Below are positions 1 through 11,451 of a stretch of 64,000 nucleotides of DNA, piece after piece. Both the position numbers and the translations under genes were made by a program. This DNA comes from Beta vulgaris subsp. vulgaris. Lineage: Eukaryota > Streptophyta > Magnoliopsida > Caryophyllales > Amaranthaceae. Location of the stretch: NCBI RefSeq assembly GCF_026745355.1, contig NC_079206.1, positions 23,282,899-23,346,898 on the forward strand. Reading direction: 5' to 3'. The notes beneath the pieces were generated by a model. It was not told where the DNA came from and ran no database searches. It worked only from the letters and a program-made list of their open reading frames with translations. Position 1 is the stretch's first letter, and each line of letters begins with the position of its first letter.

Positions 1-1160
1 TAGTTTTTGCCAAGGTTTGAGGGGGCATATAGGGGATGGAAAAAACATTCTTTTTTGGGATGATAATTGGTTTTCTCAAATCAGTTCCCTATTAAGTCGA
101 TGGTGCAGCCCCCTTCAAATTCTCTCCATGTTAAGGTGAGTGATTTTATTGTGTCTAATAGGAGTCGGGATTGTGTGAGATTAGCTCTGTTTCTCCCTCC
201 ACTTCTGGTGGAGCAAGTCAGCTCTTTGTTTATCCCTTTGCACTCGCAACAAGACTCTCTTGTGTAGGGGCTTACAACGGATGGGGAATATTCGGTGAAA
301 TCTGGTGCTCTTTTAGCTCAAGATTTGTTCCATGCGAATGTTGTTAAAGTGGACTATGCGTGGATTTGGAAGCTCCATCTTCCCCAAAGGTTAAAAATTT
401 TCTTTGAAAATCTTGTAATGATGGCCTCCCCACTAAGGACCGGTTGGAATGAAGCCATGTTTTTCTACTTCGAGAATATCCTTTTTGTAATTACCATACA
501 GTTAATCTGTGTTTTTCTTGTCCATTCATGGTGGATTCTTTTGCCAAATTGCATATAGACTATAATTGGCCTGCTTTTCCTCCTATGTCCCATTTGAGAA
601 ATAAGTCCTTTAGCCCAATTCTTCATCATTGTCATTCTTTAGTGCCTTCCGAGGATTTGGTTTTTTTTGCTATTGGGTGGTGGTTTATCTGGTATTTTAG
701 AAACAAAGTTGTTTTAAATGATGAGTCTTCCTCTCATTCTGTAGCTGCAGTTGTTATTAATAAGTTTGTTACAGGTTGGTTGCAGGCTAAAACTGATGGC
801 CATAACCATTTGCCAGGTTTTCAAGGCCTAGCCCCAAGAGTTTCTAAGGTGCCGCATTCTTGAGACAAGGTGATTTGGTCCCCCCCTCCTCCAGGGTTTG
901 TCATTTGACGGTTCTAAGTTACAAAGTGGCAATGCTTCTTTTGGGTTTGTTATTTGTGATGAGAACGGGTCAGTGCTTCTAGCATGAGCTAAGGCGCTTG
1001 GGAAGTCCCCTTCGATCCTTAAAGCGGAAGCTTGGGGGCTTAGAGAAGGCATAAGGCTGCTGTTTCGCAAGGCATTAGGAATATTATCATCGAGGAAGAC
1101 AATCTTGAAGTCATTAATTCTTTAACGAACATCTGGTGGATCCTTTAAATGAAAAGCGTT
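1..1160 (+). mobile_element. LINE (non-LTR retrotransposon) 3' coding remnant
   Basis: Decayed C-terminal part of a plant L1-type ORF2, cut by the window edge. Around 1-70 the translation reads like the segment upstream of the zinc-binding RT domain (GDGKN, FWDDNW). Around 350-420 it reads WIWKLHLPQRLKIFFENL, the usual start of the zf-RVT domain. Around 890-1080 it gives LSFDGS and FGFVICDENGS, then ILKAEAWGLREGIRL, typical of the LINE RNase H domain. Several stops and frameshifts break it, so it is inactive. No poly-A tail or target duplication could be assigned. Confidence is high for the class, low for the exact 3' border. Confidence 0.8.
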
Positions 1161-1358
1161 GGGCTAGGCTTGTATGAACAACTGTAATTAGTAACCCACG
1201 TTGAAACATTTTTATTCTTTAATCACGATTCCTATTGGTTGTTTTTTCATTTATTCTTCAAACTTCTATTAACATCTATAATTAATTTCTTTTTCATTGT
1301 ATACTGTTCATTGTTGTTTTGTTGCCTTTTTAAAGGTCTATTTTCATCATTTATTTTC

Positions 1359-1451
1359 ATGGATTCTTCGTCTAAAAACATGCCAAAGTGAAGCTTGTTA
1401 CTCGTGGAGGCAAAACCGGAGCAACTAAATTTATTGAGAAGGAATCATCAG
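1359..1451 (+). pseudogene. Exon 1 of a broken repeat-type gene
   Basis: ATG at 1359 opens MDSSSKNMPK. A single lost base then shifts the frame, and the next frame reads VKLVTRGGKTG up to a GT donor at 1452. The exon ends in phase 1 and joins in frame with the exon that follows the acceptor at 2575. I do not recognise the protein family. The gene was later split by two LTR insertions (2758-11324 and 11452-25020). It carries frameshifts in exons 1 and 2 and stops in the last piece, so it is a pseudogene. It may itself belong to a dispersed repeat family. Confidence 0.5.
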
Positions 1452-2575
1452 GTGTTATTTAGTTTTTTTTTTGTTTCAAATTACTCTCCGTTCGTTTTTA
1501 TGAACTCTTGATAATAGTACGTGTTCTTATAAACACAAAATCATGTGATTTTGGGCTGTGTTATTCTTGTTTTTTCATTGATTTGGCAACTTCTTTGAGT
1601 TTTTTTTTTTTTTTTTTTGCATTTTTCAGTGTTTTTTGAATTAATTTTAGACTCGTAACTCCTATTTAAGTATCTAGTAACTTTTGTAGTTCATCATTAG
1701 TAATCTCGTCTAATTATGTATTTTTGAAGTTTTGAAAACTAGATTACAAAATTGCTATTCACTATGTTTTTTTGCATTACTCATCAATACATTTGAAAAT
1801 CTAGGTTTTGCATTTGTTTTATTTGTTGAATTGTTTGAGTTACATTGAGGTTTTCATGACTTACTCTGTAATAAAGATTTTTTTTGAGGCTATTGATTTT
1901 GCATGTGTTTTGTATATGCTGTGTTATGTTGATCAATTATCGTGGTTACTGATTTATATATTTATAGTTGACTCATGAACACATTTGATTGTGAGGTTGT
2001 TGACATACTTATAGGTTAGTAATCTTTTTTGCAAGGGGTTAGTCATGAACATGTTTGGAGGTTATTGATTGAGCTAGTTATAGGTTTCTAACCGTTTAAA
2101 GTTCGTTTTTGGGGTTACTATTTTATAAGGTGAGAGGTACTGGTGGTATTATTCGAGTTTATTGGCTATAATATTTTCAGATTACTGATTGCAACGTGTA
2201 GAGGATTGGTTGCTTATTTATTGAGAAACTTGTCAGGATGTGAAACTTCAATTAAACATTAGTGATGAAGTTATATAGGTGTTACTTATTGAAATTGATA
2301 AAAGTTTCTAACTACAATTTTTGGAGGTTACTGATCAATTTGGAGGTTACTGTTTGACGTAGTTAGAATTTTGTATAATCAAAGTTTTTTTAGGATACTG
2401 ATTGAGAGAATTTAGGGGTCGCTGATTATAGATTTTACAGGTACTAACTATAATATTTCGGGTTACTGGATCACTGTTTTACAAGTTACTGATGAGTAAT
2501 CCCGACTCTAAAATGTATGATGAGTAACCTATATAAGTCATTTTAGTAACGTTGTATATGTTTTTTGTATTTCAG
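1452..2575 (+). repeat. Intron with degenerate GGTTACTGATT repeats
   Basis: AT-rich intron of the broken gene, ending in a clean acceptor (TTTTTTGTATTTCAG, 2561-2575). From about 1940 to 2500 it holds roughly eleven degenerate copies of RGGTTACTGATT at irregular 25-60 bp spacing, for example near 1945, 2180, 2320, 2345, 2393, 2460 and 2485. A T-run lies at 1599-1618. The same motif recurs after the donor at 25512, in what would be the next intron of the same gene. Confidence 0.55.
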
Positions 2576-2757
2576 CTTTTGATTTTGTTCCCGCTCAATG
2601 TTGTAATGAGACGCTTGAGTATTCAGGTAGTCTAAAAGATATTGTTGGAAGTTCCTCTGTCAAGATGTGTTGAAGTGCTAGAATCTTCAATTGCTACATA
2701 TGTTCCGCCTTCTAGTGTTGGTCAAGATATCTTGGAGATAAATGTGGAAATAGAATC
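2576..2757 (+). pseudogene. Exon 2 (5' part) of the broken gene
   Basis: Follows the acceptor at 2575 and continues exon 1 in phase (AFDFVPAQCCNETLEYSG). A frameshift near 2668 is followed by an open frame with VEVLESSIATYVPP and GQDILEINVEIES. It is interrupted at 2758 by the start of a Gypsy LTR (TGTAATATC). The frame resumes, without shift, at 11325 once one copy of the target duplication is set aside (GAATC at 2753-2757, TAATC at 11325-11329). Confidence 0.5.
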
Positions 2758-2945
2758 TGTAATATCTCGAAAATTTAAGCTTGATTAACATTAATAAAAA
2801 GCTAAATAAATTGTTTAAAACTTACTTTTAAGATTATAGTATGAATTATTTACTTCTTTTATTTATTCAAATCAAGTTTGAAATAAAACAAAGTTAATTT
2901 AGTTATGCACAAAAGAAAAATAGGAAAGTACAGTTTTAGTAGATA

Positions 2946-3153
2946 CTCCCTCCGGTCTTTATTAGTTTACCCGTTTCTTTTGCAAAGAGTTTTAGGAGAA
3001 ACAATGTTGTGGTACATACAAAGAAAGAGGAACTATTATTTTATGTTAAAGATGAATATATTTGTGATGAAAAGTTAGTGGTCCCATTATGGGTAAACTA
3101 ATAAGGGACATTCCAAAAAGGAATACGAGTAAACTAATAAAGACCAGAGGAAG
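2946..3153. mobile_element. Stowaway-type MITE (208 bp)
   Basis: Terminal inverted repeats of 24 bp with two mismatches: CTCCCTCCGGTCTTTATTAG at the left, and the complement of CTAATAAAGACCAGAGGAAG at the right. It is flanked by TA dinucleotides (2944-2945, 3154-3155), the Tc1/mariner target. It has no coding capacity and sits inside the Gypsy LTR that begins at 2758. Confidence 0.9.
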
Positions 3154-3325
3154 TACAAAAGAATTAGAAATTTTCTAGAACTGGAAAATCACCATCCATT
3201 TCATCTTCTTCTTCAAGCTCTCTCTCTCTCCTTGCTCCCCAAGGCTTCTAGAAGGCCTTGCTCCTCAAGTATACTTCACCATTAAACTTCCAATTACTTA
3301 ATGAAGTCTTTGTTTCCTAATTTAC

Positions 3326-3334
3326 TATAAATAG
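3326..3334 (+). promoter_or_regulatory. TATA box of the Gypsy LTR
   Basis: TATAAATAG about 50 bp upstream of the GC-rich leader. Equivalent boxes occur at the same relative place in the related LTRs at 29929 and 56221. This places the GC-rich segment downstream of the likely start site, in the transcribed part of the LTR. Confidence 0.55.
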
Positions 3335-3383
3335 TATGTCAATTTCACTATTCATGACCATATAAAAATCTAAATTTTACCAC

Positions 3384-3716
3384 TTGCCACCACAACCTCT
3401 ACTAACTCTGACCACCACCACCACTGTTCCACCTGTATGCCGCCCTTTATGCGAGCCCAGATGCGCACCAACGGCCAACCGACGACAGCTGGCACCACCC
3501 TTCTTCCTTCTCTCCCTCATCTTTCTCACTGCTCCTTTTCCCCCTCTCTCTGTCTCGTCTGGGCTACCGACCCCCTGTCAGCCGCCAACCGCCCCACCAG
3601 GGCGCCTCCCTGCACCGTGGTCTCACCGGCCAACCCCCTTCCTGTACCTCTTCTGCCCATTCTTTACTTTGCCAGTAAGGTATATTTACATACCTTCCCT
3701 CCTATTCTTGCTTTGA
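3384..3716 (+). other. GC-rich LTR leader segment (not a gene)
   Basis: A proline/threonine-rich open frame in a cytosine-rich stretch. The homologous segment at 8985-9290 shows substitutions and indels that change the frame, so it is not a conserved protein. It ends in an imperfect palindrome AAGGTATATTTACATACCTT (3677-3696) that recurs as AAGGTATGTTTACATACCTT at 9267-9286. It looks like a 5' untranslated leader of the retroelement. Confidence 0.6.
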
Positions 3717-3959
3717 AATAAAAACTATTTACACTATATTAAGTTATTAGTTTTTTATAGTTTCGGCTTAATAATATATTTGACCCATTAAAACATTATT
3801 AATAGTTGGGCTACTTTAACTTCTAATATTGATTTTGTAGTTTGAAATTCATATTATAGGTAATAGATTTATTAATGTAAAAGCAAATCCTAATCTTGTA
3901 AATTTGATATAAATATGGAGACTTAGTTAAGTTCATTGAATAAAGTTAATTAAATTTAA

Positions 3960-5273
3960 GGAAAATTTGTCCGAAACCACCTTTTATGATCACTTTTTTT
4001 GTGAGAAACCACCTTTTAATTTTTTTTGGTTAATTAGCCACCTTTCTATTTTACTTTTTGTTAAAAGCCACCTGTTGTCGAAAAATGGGCATTGACTGCT
4101 GAACTCCGGTATTGACCTTCACGTGCATGGCACTTGATGTTTCTTTCTTCCTTTTTCCCATATTCCCCCCCAAACCCACCCTCTTTCTTCACATCTCTCT
4201 CTCTCTCTTCCATTTAGCCATTTCCCTTTTCTCTCTCTTCCATTCATCTGATTAAACCCCACCAGAGCACCACCAAACCATTAACTTCAGCTATTAAATT
4301 TGAGCGTGTAAAGAAATCGACAGATACACAAACACACATCCGAACTATCTAGAAACTTCATATTCTTCTTACTTTTGAATTTAAAGACATGAAAATGGCA
4401 AATGCTAAATAATATGAAATTTCTTTAACTATTCAGAAGATTTTTGTGAGAGATATTTGAAATTACAAGAAATTAGCAACGAAAAAAGGCAAAAAAAAAA
4501 ACAAGAAAAATACATAATATATATCTAAAAAAAATGTATAAATATGCTGAAGATGAAATTCAATCAGTGAAAAAAAAAATGCGAAAATGACTTAAGGATG
4601 AACGAATCATAGAAATAAAAATAGATCGTCCAGAAAAATGTGAAAAAAATTCCGACATATTTCACCAAATTCAAAAAATTTACAATAACGAAGAGAAATA
4701 AAGAGAAAACATAACGAAGCCTAAACTTGTCAGTTATGTTAGTTAAATACAAATAGATCACCACTTCAAATCTAATTCTTGTTGCAGCTTTAATGGCGTC
4801 AAATTTGATAATGTTGTTGTTCTGGATTGTAATTCTACCAGATTTTGTAGAGCCATCATTGTTGTGTGCTTCGAAGATAGGAGAGAGAGAGAGAGGAAAG
4901 AGAGTAGAAAGAGGATATGAAGTGAACGCGTATGTGGTGAGAGAGTGGAGAATAATGGATGGATGGAGGTTTTATGGTTTGGGATTGGAAGTTTGAGGTG
5001 AATGGTAGCTAGGCAGAGAGAGAGATGAAGGAAAGGGGGTGGGTTTGGGGGGAAAATCGGGGGAAAAAGGAAGAAAGAGAGTGTTATGACATCACGTGCC
5101 ATGCACGTGATGGTCAACGTCGGAAATCGTTAGTCAATGTCCATTTTCCGGCAATAGGTGGCTTTCAACAAAAAAATAAAATAAAAAAGTGGCTAATTCA
5201 CCAAAAAAAAAAAATTTAAAGGTGGTTTCTCACAGAAAAGTGATTATAAAAGGTGGTTTTTGACAAATTTTCC
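3960..5273. mobile_element. Mutator-like non-autonomous foldback element (1314 bp)
   Basis: Begins GGAAAATTTGTCC and ends with the inverted match GACAAATTTTCC. The terminal inverted repeats extend for more than 200 bp, through CCACCTTTTATRATCACTTT, GTGAGAAACCACC, ATTGACC and TCACGTGCATGGCAC. The target duplication TAAATTTAA (3951-3959, 5274-5282) is a perfect 9 bp. The related LTR copy at about 9535-9550 has the site uninterrupted, with a single TAAATTTAA, which fixes both borders. A 9-bp duplication and long TIRs place it with Mutator-like elements. No transposase is present. Confidence 0.92.
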
Positions 5274-5891
5274 TAAATTTAATGTTAGAAATTTCACTCT
5301 ACTTCATGAAATAATTATACAACCTAACTATGGTCCATAATAGATTATGAAATAATTACTAAAGTTACACCTTTATTATGTAAAGGGTGTTTTTGATTAA
5401 CTAAGTTATAGTTTCATGCTTACCTATTTATAGCTTAAATATATCGATTATAAAGTAATATTAATTAAATACATATGGATTATAAGTATAAGTGTTAGTA
5501 ACCTTATTCTAAATAATGAGTACTTGTAGTTCCACTTTTTAGCTTGATGATATGAATCTCACTTTTTCAGTTGTAAATTAAGTAAGTCAATAATACATGG
5601 ACACTAACTAGTAAGAAATATCACTAGTACAAGTTAGAGTTTAATAACAAGTTGGATAATCATCTTAGTATTAAAGGTCTAATATGAAAGCTCTATACAT
5701 TATTACACCTTCAAGTCTTAAAACATGAACTTCATGAACCTTATAACTAGTAGTGGATGTTACTAAATAGTTTAACTTAAGTTGGACTTAGAACTCATAT
5801 TAAGGGTGTTATCTAAAATGATCTTTTTCAACAACTTATTAAAGTCATGAATTATAGTTAAATACTAAATATGAAGAAAATCTCAAGTAAG

Positions 5892-8800
5892 ACGCCCATT
5901 CCATTTTTCAGTCAGTTTGTAAGTTTTCTTGACTAACCCTAAGTTTTAGTTTGAGTTTTTTTTAAGGTAATATTTTATATTTACAATTTACATTGTTTGG
6001 AGGCGAATTACTGAATTATGATATTTGTGAAATGTTAATTTGTGATTGTGGATTTATGGTTGTTGATTGATTGGTTGAATTGTTGTTGGTTTGGAAATTG
6101 GAATTGGTCATGAACTCATGATTTAGGAAATTATTATTTTGCAATTTGAAATTTCTAATTAGGAAATTATAAATATGAGTTGATTTATAATTGAAATATT
6201 GAATAGTTTGGTTTGAAGGGGAATACTTTGATATGTAATTGATTAATGTTCATCAATTTAATAGGAAATGTCAAGTGATTCACATTCACCTAATTCTTAC
6301 TAGTCCAAGGCTAAGGGAAAATAACCCGATCTTCGACAATTTCTCTTTAAAAGAATGAAATCCCAAGAAACTTCTTCACCCACTCATAGTGAAACACCTC
6401 AAATGAATCTCCTTCATTTACCTCTCCTCAAACTCATGATGTTGATATGGATGTTGGTGGTTCAAATACTAGTAATGTACCATTAGAGGAGGAGGAGGAG
6501 GAGGAGGAGGAAGAAGAATTAGTATATGATGTTGAATTACTTCCTCATGATCCGGGAAAAAGAATGAACATAATGAGTTATCCCTCAAATCAAAGAAATG
6601 CGGTGATGAGAGCTTATATTCTTAAAAAATTGTGTCAACCCAAAACTCATGCCTTTCCTCAAAGATCGGTTTCCGGTTTACGCCGTTTTAGTGTTAATTG
6701 GTTCAAGAAATGGGATTGGCTTGAATATAGCATTGATAAAGATGCCACATTTTGCTTTGTGTGCTTCTTGTTCAAGAATGATGTTGAAATTAATATGGGG
6801 GTGATGCATTTGTTGATGGAGGGTTTAGGGCATGGAATAAACCGGAAAAATTTGAGAAACATGTTGGTGGAATAAAAAGTGCTCATAATCTTGCTCATGA
6901 AAAGTATGTGAATTTAAGAGACGGAAAAAAGACTTCAATTGTGAATGTGTTTGACAATGCAAGTGAGGTGACAAAAAGGGAATATCATATTCGTTTGAAA
7001 GCATCTTTGAGTTGTTTGCGATTTCTTTTGCGCCAAGGGTTGGCATTTCGTGGGAATGATGAAAGTGATGAGTCTTATAATAAGGGTAAATTTCTTGAGC
7101 TTTTGAGGTGGTTAAGGGAAAAGGTTGAGGAAGTGAAAAAACATACATTAGAAAATGCTCCTAAAACTGTCAAATGACTTCTCCTCCGATTCAAAAGGAC
7201 ATTATTACTTGTTGTGCAAAAGAAACCACTAAATGCATAATAGAAGAGCTTGGTGATGATTATTTTGCTATATTGGCCGATGAATCAAGTGATGTGTCTC
7301 AAAAAGAACAACTTGCTCTTCTTTTACGTTTTGAACATCGTGATAGTGGTAAGATTATGGAGAGATTTTTGGGTATTGTTCATGTTAGCAATACCACCGC
7401 TTTGTCTCTTAAAAATGCCATTATGTCTTTACTTGTGGAGCATTCATTGAGTCCATCTATGATTAGAGGACAAGGTTATGATGGTGCTAGCAACATGAGA
7501 GGTGAAGTAAATGGTGTTAAGACTTTGATCATAAACGATACTCGGAGAGCTTACTACATACATTGTTTTGCTCATCAACTCCAACTTATACTAGTAGCCG
7601 TTGCTAAAAAAATGATAATTGTGGTTAGTTATTTGAGATACTTACAAACTTGTTAAATGTGATTGGGGTTTCTTGTAAAAGAAGGGACATAGTTCGACAA
7701 AGCCAAGCTCAACAAGTGGCTCAAGCACTAGATGTGGGGGAAATTGATAGTGGAATGGGTTTGAATCAAGAACTTGGTTTGAAAAGGCCCGTAGACACGT
7801 GTTGGGGGTCTCATTTCAAGTGTCTTTTAAATATAATCAACTTTTTTCCTTCTATTGTTGAGGTACTTGTGTATATTGGGAAACATGGCTCGTCAGAAGA
7901 CAAGTTCAAAGCTCAAATGATTTTAGGATCATTAGAGTCATTTGATTTTATTTTTATAGCTCTTTTCATGTTGACTATACTTGGGTACACAAATGATTTG
8001 TGTGTTGCTTTGCAAAGAAAAGAGCAAGATATTGTGAATGTCATGGGACTTATTAATTCCACAAAAAATGTGTTGCAAAAAATGAGGGAACAAGGATGGG
8101 AGACACTCTTAATTACACAAAGTTACTTCATTTTCAACTAAGCACAAAGTTGAAGTACCTAACATGGATGCTCTTTATGTTCCCCAAGGAAGATCAAGGC
8201 GTTTTGTTGAACAAGCAACGAATCTACATCATTTTCGAGTTGGAATTTTTTTGGAAGTGATTGATTTGCATCTTCAAGAACTTGATAATCGATTTAATGA
8301 GAGGAACATGGAGCTACTTACATGCATGGCTTGCTTAAGTCCCAAAGGTAATTTCTCCTCCTTTGACAAAGAAAAGATTCTCAAACTTGCCTATTTTTAT
8401 CCTGAAGAATTTTCTAGTGTTGATGTGATGACTCTTGAACTTCAACTTGATGTATTCATGGATAATATGCTAAGTGATGAAAGATTTTGTGGATGAGGAT
8501 TCTAAATTCTCTTTCCATGATGCTTGTTGAAACAAAGAGGCATGAGGATTTTCCACTTGTGTATTTGCTCATTAAGTTAATGTTGATTCTTCCCATTGCT
8601 ACGGCGAGTGTTGAAAGGGTGTTTTCCACAATGACATGTGTCAAAAATAAGTTGCGAAATAGCATGGGCGATCAATTTATGAATGATTGTTTGGTAACTT
8701 TTATTGAGAAGGATGTGTTCTTACAAGTTCCCGATGAAAAAATCATTGATCACTTTCAAAATATGAAGACCCGAAGGATGAATTTGTATTTTTTATTTTT

Positions 8801-8981
8801 AGTTTAATTTTTTTTTTTTGCCATTTTTCTTAGATTGTAAGATTATAAGCATTTTGCAATTTTCAATGTAAAACATTATGTATTAAACAACTTGTGTTGT
8901 ATTGTTTTTTTACATATTTTTTTCGAATGTTTGACGGTCGAATTTTGTCCCCCCACTTTGAGAATTCTGGCTCCGCCACTG
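5892..8981 (+). mobile_element. hAT element, ZMYM/TTF-type, left end missing
   Basis: The right end reads AGAATTCTGGCTCCGCCACTG (8961-8981), the complement of a CAGTGGCGGAGCCAG terminus typical of plant hAT elements. No matching left terminus is present: at 5891/5892 LTR sequence joins hAT promoter/5' UTR sequence directly. The element carries a broken transposase (6268-8807) and an AT-rich 3' tail. The 8 bases after the right end (ACTCCAAC) would be the surviving target copy. Confidence 0.8.
6268..8807 (+). pseudogene. hAT transposase (TTF zinc finger, DUF4371, C-terminal dimerisation)
   Basis: An ATG at 6268 starts a short frame that shifts before 6447. The 6447-6875 piece has a run of glutamates, then the TTF zinc-finger-like block (KTHAFPQRS, RRFSVNWFKKWDWLEYS, ATFCFVCFLFK). 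Pieces at 6908-7177 and 7174-7656 match DUF4371 (IIEELGDDYFAILADESSD, GQGYDGASNMRG, HCFAHQLQL). Pieces at 7650-8141 and 8164-8496 continue the RNase-H-like fold (GSHFKCLLNI). The 8487-8807 piece carries the dimerisation domain (LPIATASVERVFSTM, KNKLRNSMGDQFMNDCL). At least five frame changes and a stop near 8141 mean no functional protein. The family is that of plant ZMYM1-like hAT transposases. Confidence 0.85.
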
Positions 8982-11324
8982 ACTCCAACCACCATCGTTC
9001 CACCCATATGTCGCCCGTTCTGCGCCCAGACGCGCACCACTGGCCAATCGACGACAGCCGACACCACCCTTCTTCCTCCTCTCCCTCATCTTTCTCACTA
9101 CTCCTCTTCCCCCTCCCTCTGTCTCGCCGCTTCCCTCCCCTATTCTTGCCTGCGCTACTGACCCCCTGAAAGCCACCAACCGCGCCATCAGGACGCCTCC
9201 CTACATCGTGGTCTCGCCGGTGACCACCCTGCTGTCCCTCTTCTGCCTTCTCTTCGTTTTGCCAATAAGGTATGTTTACATACCTTCCCACCAATTCTTG
9301 ATTTGAGAAACACTATTTACACTATATTAAGTTATTAGTTGTTTATAGTTTGCTCTTAATAATTATACTTGACCCATTAGAATATTATTAATAGTTGGGC
9401 TACTTTAACTTCTAATATTGATTTTGTAGTTTGAAATCCATATTATAGGTAATATATATATTAATGTAAAAGCGAATCCTAATCTTGTAAATTTGATATA
9501 AATACTGAGACTTAGTTAAGTTGATTGAACAAAGTTAATTAAATTTAATGTTAGAAATTTCACTCTACTTCATGAAATAATTATACAACCTAACTATGAT
9601 CCATAATAGATTACAAAATAATTACTAAAGTTACACCTTTATTATATAAATGGTATTTTTGATTAACTAAGTTATAGTTTCATGCTTACCTATTTATAGC
9701 TTAAATATATCGATTATAAAGTAATATTAATTAAATACATATGGATTATAAGTATAAGTGTTAGTAAGCTTATTCTAAATAATGAGTACTTGTAGTTCCA
9801 CTTTTTAGCTTGATGATATGAATCTCACTTTTTCAGTTGTAAATTAAGTAAGTCAATAATACATGGACACTAACTAGTAAGAAATACCACTAGTACAAGT
9901 TAGAGTTTAATAACTAGTTGGATAATCATCTTAGTATTAAAGGTGTAATATGAAAGCTCTATAATCATACCTTCAAGTCATTAAACATGAATTTTATGAA
10001 CCTCATAACTAGAAGTGGTTGTTACTAAATAGTTTAACTTAAGTTGGACTTAGAACTCATATTAAGGGTGTTATCTAAAATGACCTTTTTAGACAACTTA
10101 GTGAAGTCATGAATTATAGTTAAATACTAAATATAAAGAAATTCTCTAGTAAGTCATATTAAAATACTTCCTATAATAATGGGCACATGGTGAAAATGGA
10201 TCGTAGAGCTTAAAATATATAATAAATAGTAATAAGTCGTCCTTTATTAATTCTTGAAAAGATTATAAAGGAAAAAGGAACATACAAGCCTCTCCCGTTA
10301 TCATGTATAATAATCGCGACTCGAGGTAAGGTCTACTGCTAACACCTACACTCCCCTTCTAACTATGTTTATGATGCTTTTACATAAAGTTTTGATGATA
10401 TGTATTTATGGATTGTGGATATGAAATGTTTTGTTAAATGATGTTTATGATGATGCTATTATAATAATTGGTTTTCATGATGCTCAAAGAGATGTGTTAT
10501 GAAATATACTTTAAAATCACGAAACATGATAAATGAAAGTGAAAGATGGTTTATGGCAGTACTATGTTTTGTGGGCCGTGCACGTGTTAATATATTATAT
10601 GGCGGCAACACCACCTTCTGATGGGGGACAACGTCCTCGGTTGTACCCTCATTATGTATGTCATTATATGTCAGCTTATGATGGGGGACAAAGGTCCTTG
10701 GTGGCTTTGCCTTAATTATGTTATGATGTATGGCTTTATGCCACCTTTTGATGGGGGACATATGTCCTCAGTGGCTTAGTCTTTTGTTGTACTCGCCAAG
10801 TAACCAAAGGAAGATGTCTGATAATTAATATGATATATATAATGATGAATGACAATACGAATCTTTCTTTTATATTCCTGATATGAATTATGAAATGGTT
10901 TAACTATATTATCTCCTCTCTGTTTGCAAATAAAATGAGTTGAAATGAATTTACGTTGTTAGAGTAGGATGTTACTGGGCATCAGCTCATGACGTTTTGT
11001 TTTTCTGTTTTAGGTAACGATGGAGATGACGGAATGGCTTAGCACTGAGGAATTGATATTAAAATGACTCAAACACTTATAGATTTTGTAACCTAAGTTA
11101 TCAGTTAGTTTAATTGACATTAACTATGTTTTACTTTAATTTTTATATAATCTAGCATGTTTAAATTTTCACATTATTATATGTTAGAATTATGAAAGTA
11201 TGTTGCCTTGTATTTTCATAATGAAAAGTACGACAATAACGCACCAACCAAAGGCCAGGTCTTTCGCTGCTAATAATCAAGATTAATTAACCTAATAAAG
11301 ATGCTTAGAGGTCGGGGCGTTACA
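8982..11324 (+). mobile_element. Gypsy LTR, right piece
   Basis: Starts directly after the hAT terminus and repeats the LTR positions already present at 3390-5891. It then continues to the LTR 3' end GGTCGGGGCGTTACA (11310-11324). The end pairs with the TGTAAYRYCC start as the short inverted LTR termini. It contains tandem hairpin units (10611-10774) and an acceptor-like TTTTCTGTTTTAG (11001-11013). It closely resembles the solo LTR at 55805-58787 over its 3' third. Confidence 0.78.
10611..10774 (+). repeat. Three tandem hairpin units in the Gypsy LTR
   Basis: Three copies about 65 bp apart of a unit built as CCACC, a short spacer, GATGGGGGACAACGTCCTC, then GGTGG (10611-10643, 10671-10703, 10741-10774). 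The outer CCACC/GGTGG and inner GGGAC/GTCC can pair, so each copy can fold into a stem-loop. The same array recurs in the LTR at 58093-58236. Confidence 0.7.
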
Positions 11325-11451
11325 TAATCTAATAATACTGCTGAGGAGGGGGTCAATGAGGAAGCAGGTGATGAGAAGGAAGATGAAGAGGAAGAAAGTG
11401 ATGGCAATGAAGGTGACGATGATGTAGACGAGGATGAAGGTGATGGGAAGG
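11325..11451 (+). pseudogene. Middle piece of the broken gene (acidic stretch)
   Basis: Lies between two LTR insertions. The frame entering from 2757 continues here as NNTAEEGVNEEAGDEKEDEE and then a long Asp/Glu-rich stretch to 11451. The next base (11452) begins the reverse LTR (TGTAACACCC). When that LTR is set aside, the frame runs on into 25021. Confidence 0.5.

Larger units (their letters stand above)
2758..5891 (+). mobile_element. Gypsy LTR, left piece of a rearranged insertion
   Basis: Starts TGTAATATCTCG, like the LTRs at 29341 and 55805. It contains a Stowaway MITE (2946-3153), a TATA box, a GC-rich leader (3384-3716) and a Mutator-like insertion (3960-5273). From about 3390 to 5891, minus that insertion, it matches 8985-10155 closely, so LTR positions are present twice, once on each side of a truncated hAT. 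The simplest history is a two-LTR element with a hAT in its 3' LTR, after which a deletion removed the end of the 5' LTR, the internal region and the left end of the hAT. Flanks GAATC (2753-2757) and TAATC (11325-11329) fit a 5-bp target duplication with one change. Confidence 0.75.

Noticed and set aside
3384..3721. Open frames of about 95-110 codons in the GC-rich LTR leader as genes
   Set aside because: The homologous LTR segment at 8985-9290 has indels that change the frame. Composition (Pro/Thr/Ser) and position after a TATA box fit an untranslated leader.
8863..9294. 143-codon minus-strand open frame
   Set aside because: It spans the hAT terminus and the GC-rich LTR leader in antisense. 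It is a composition artefact.
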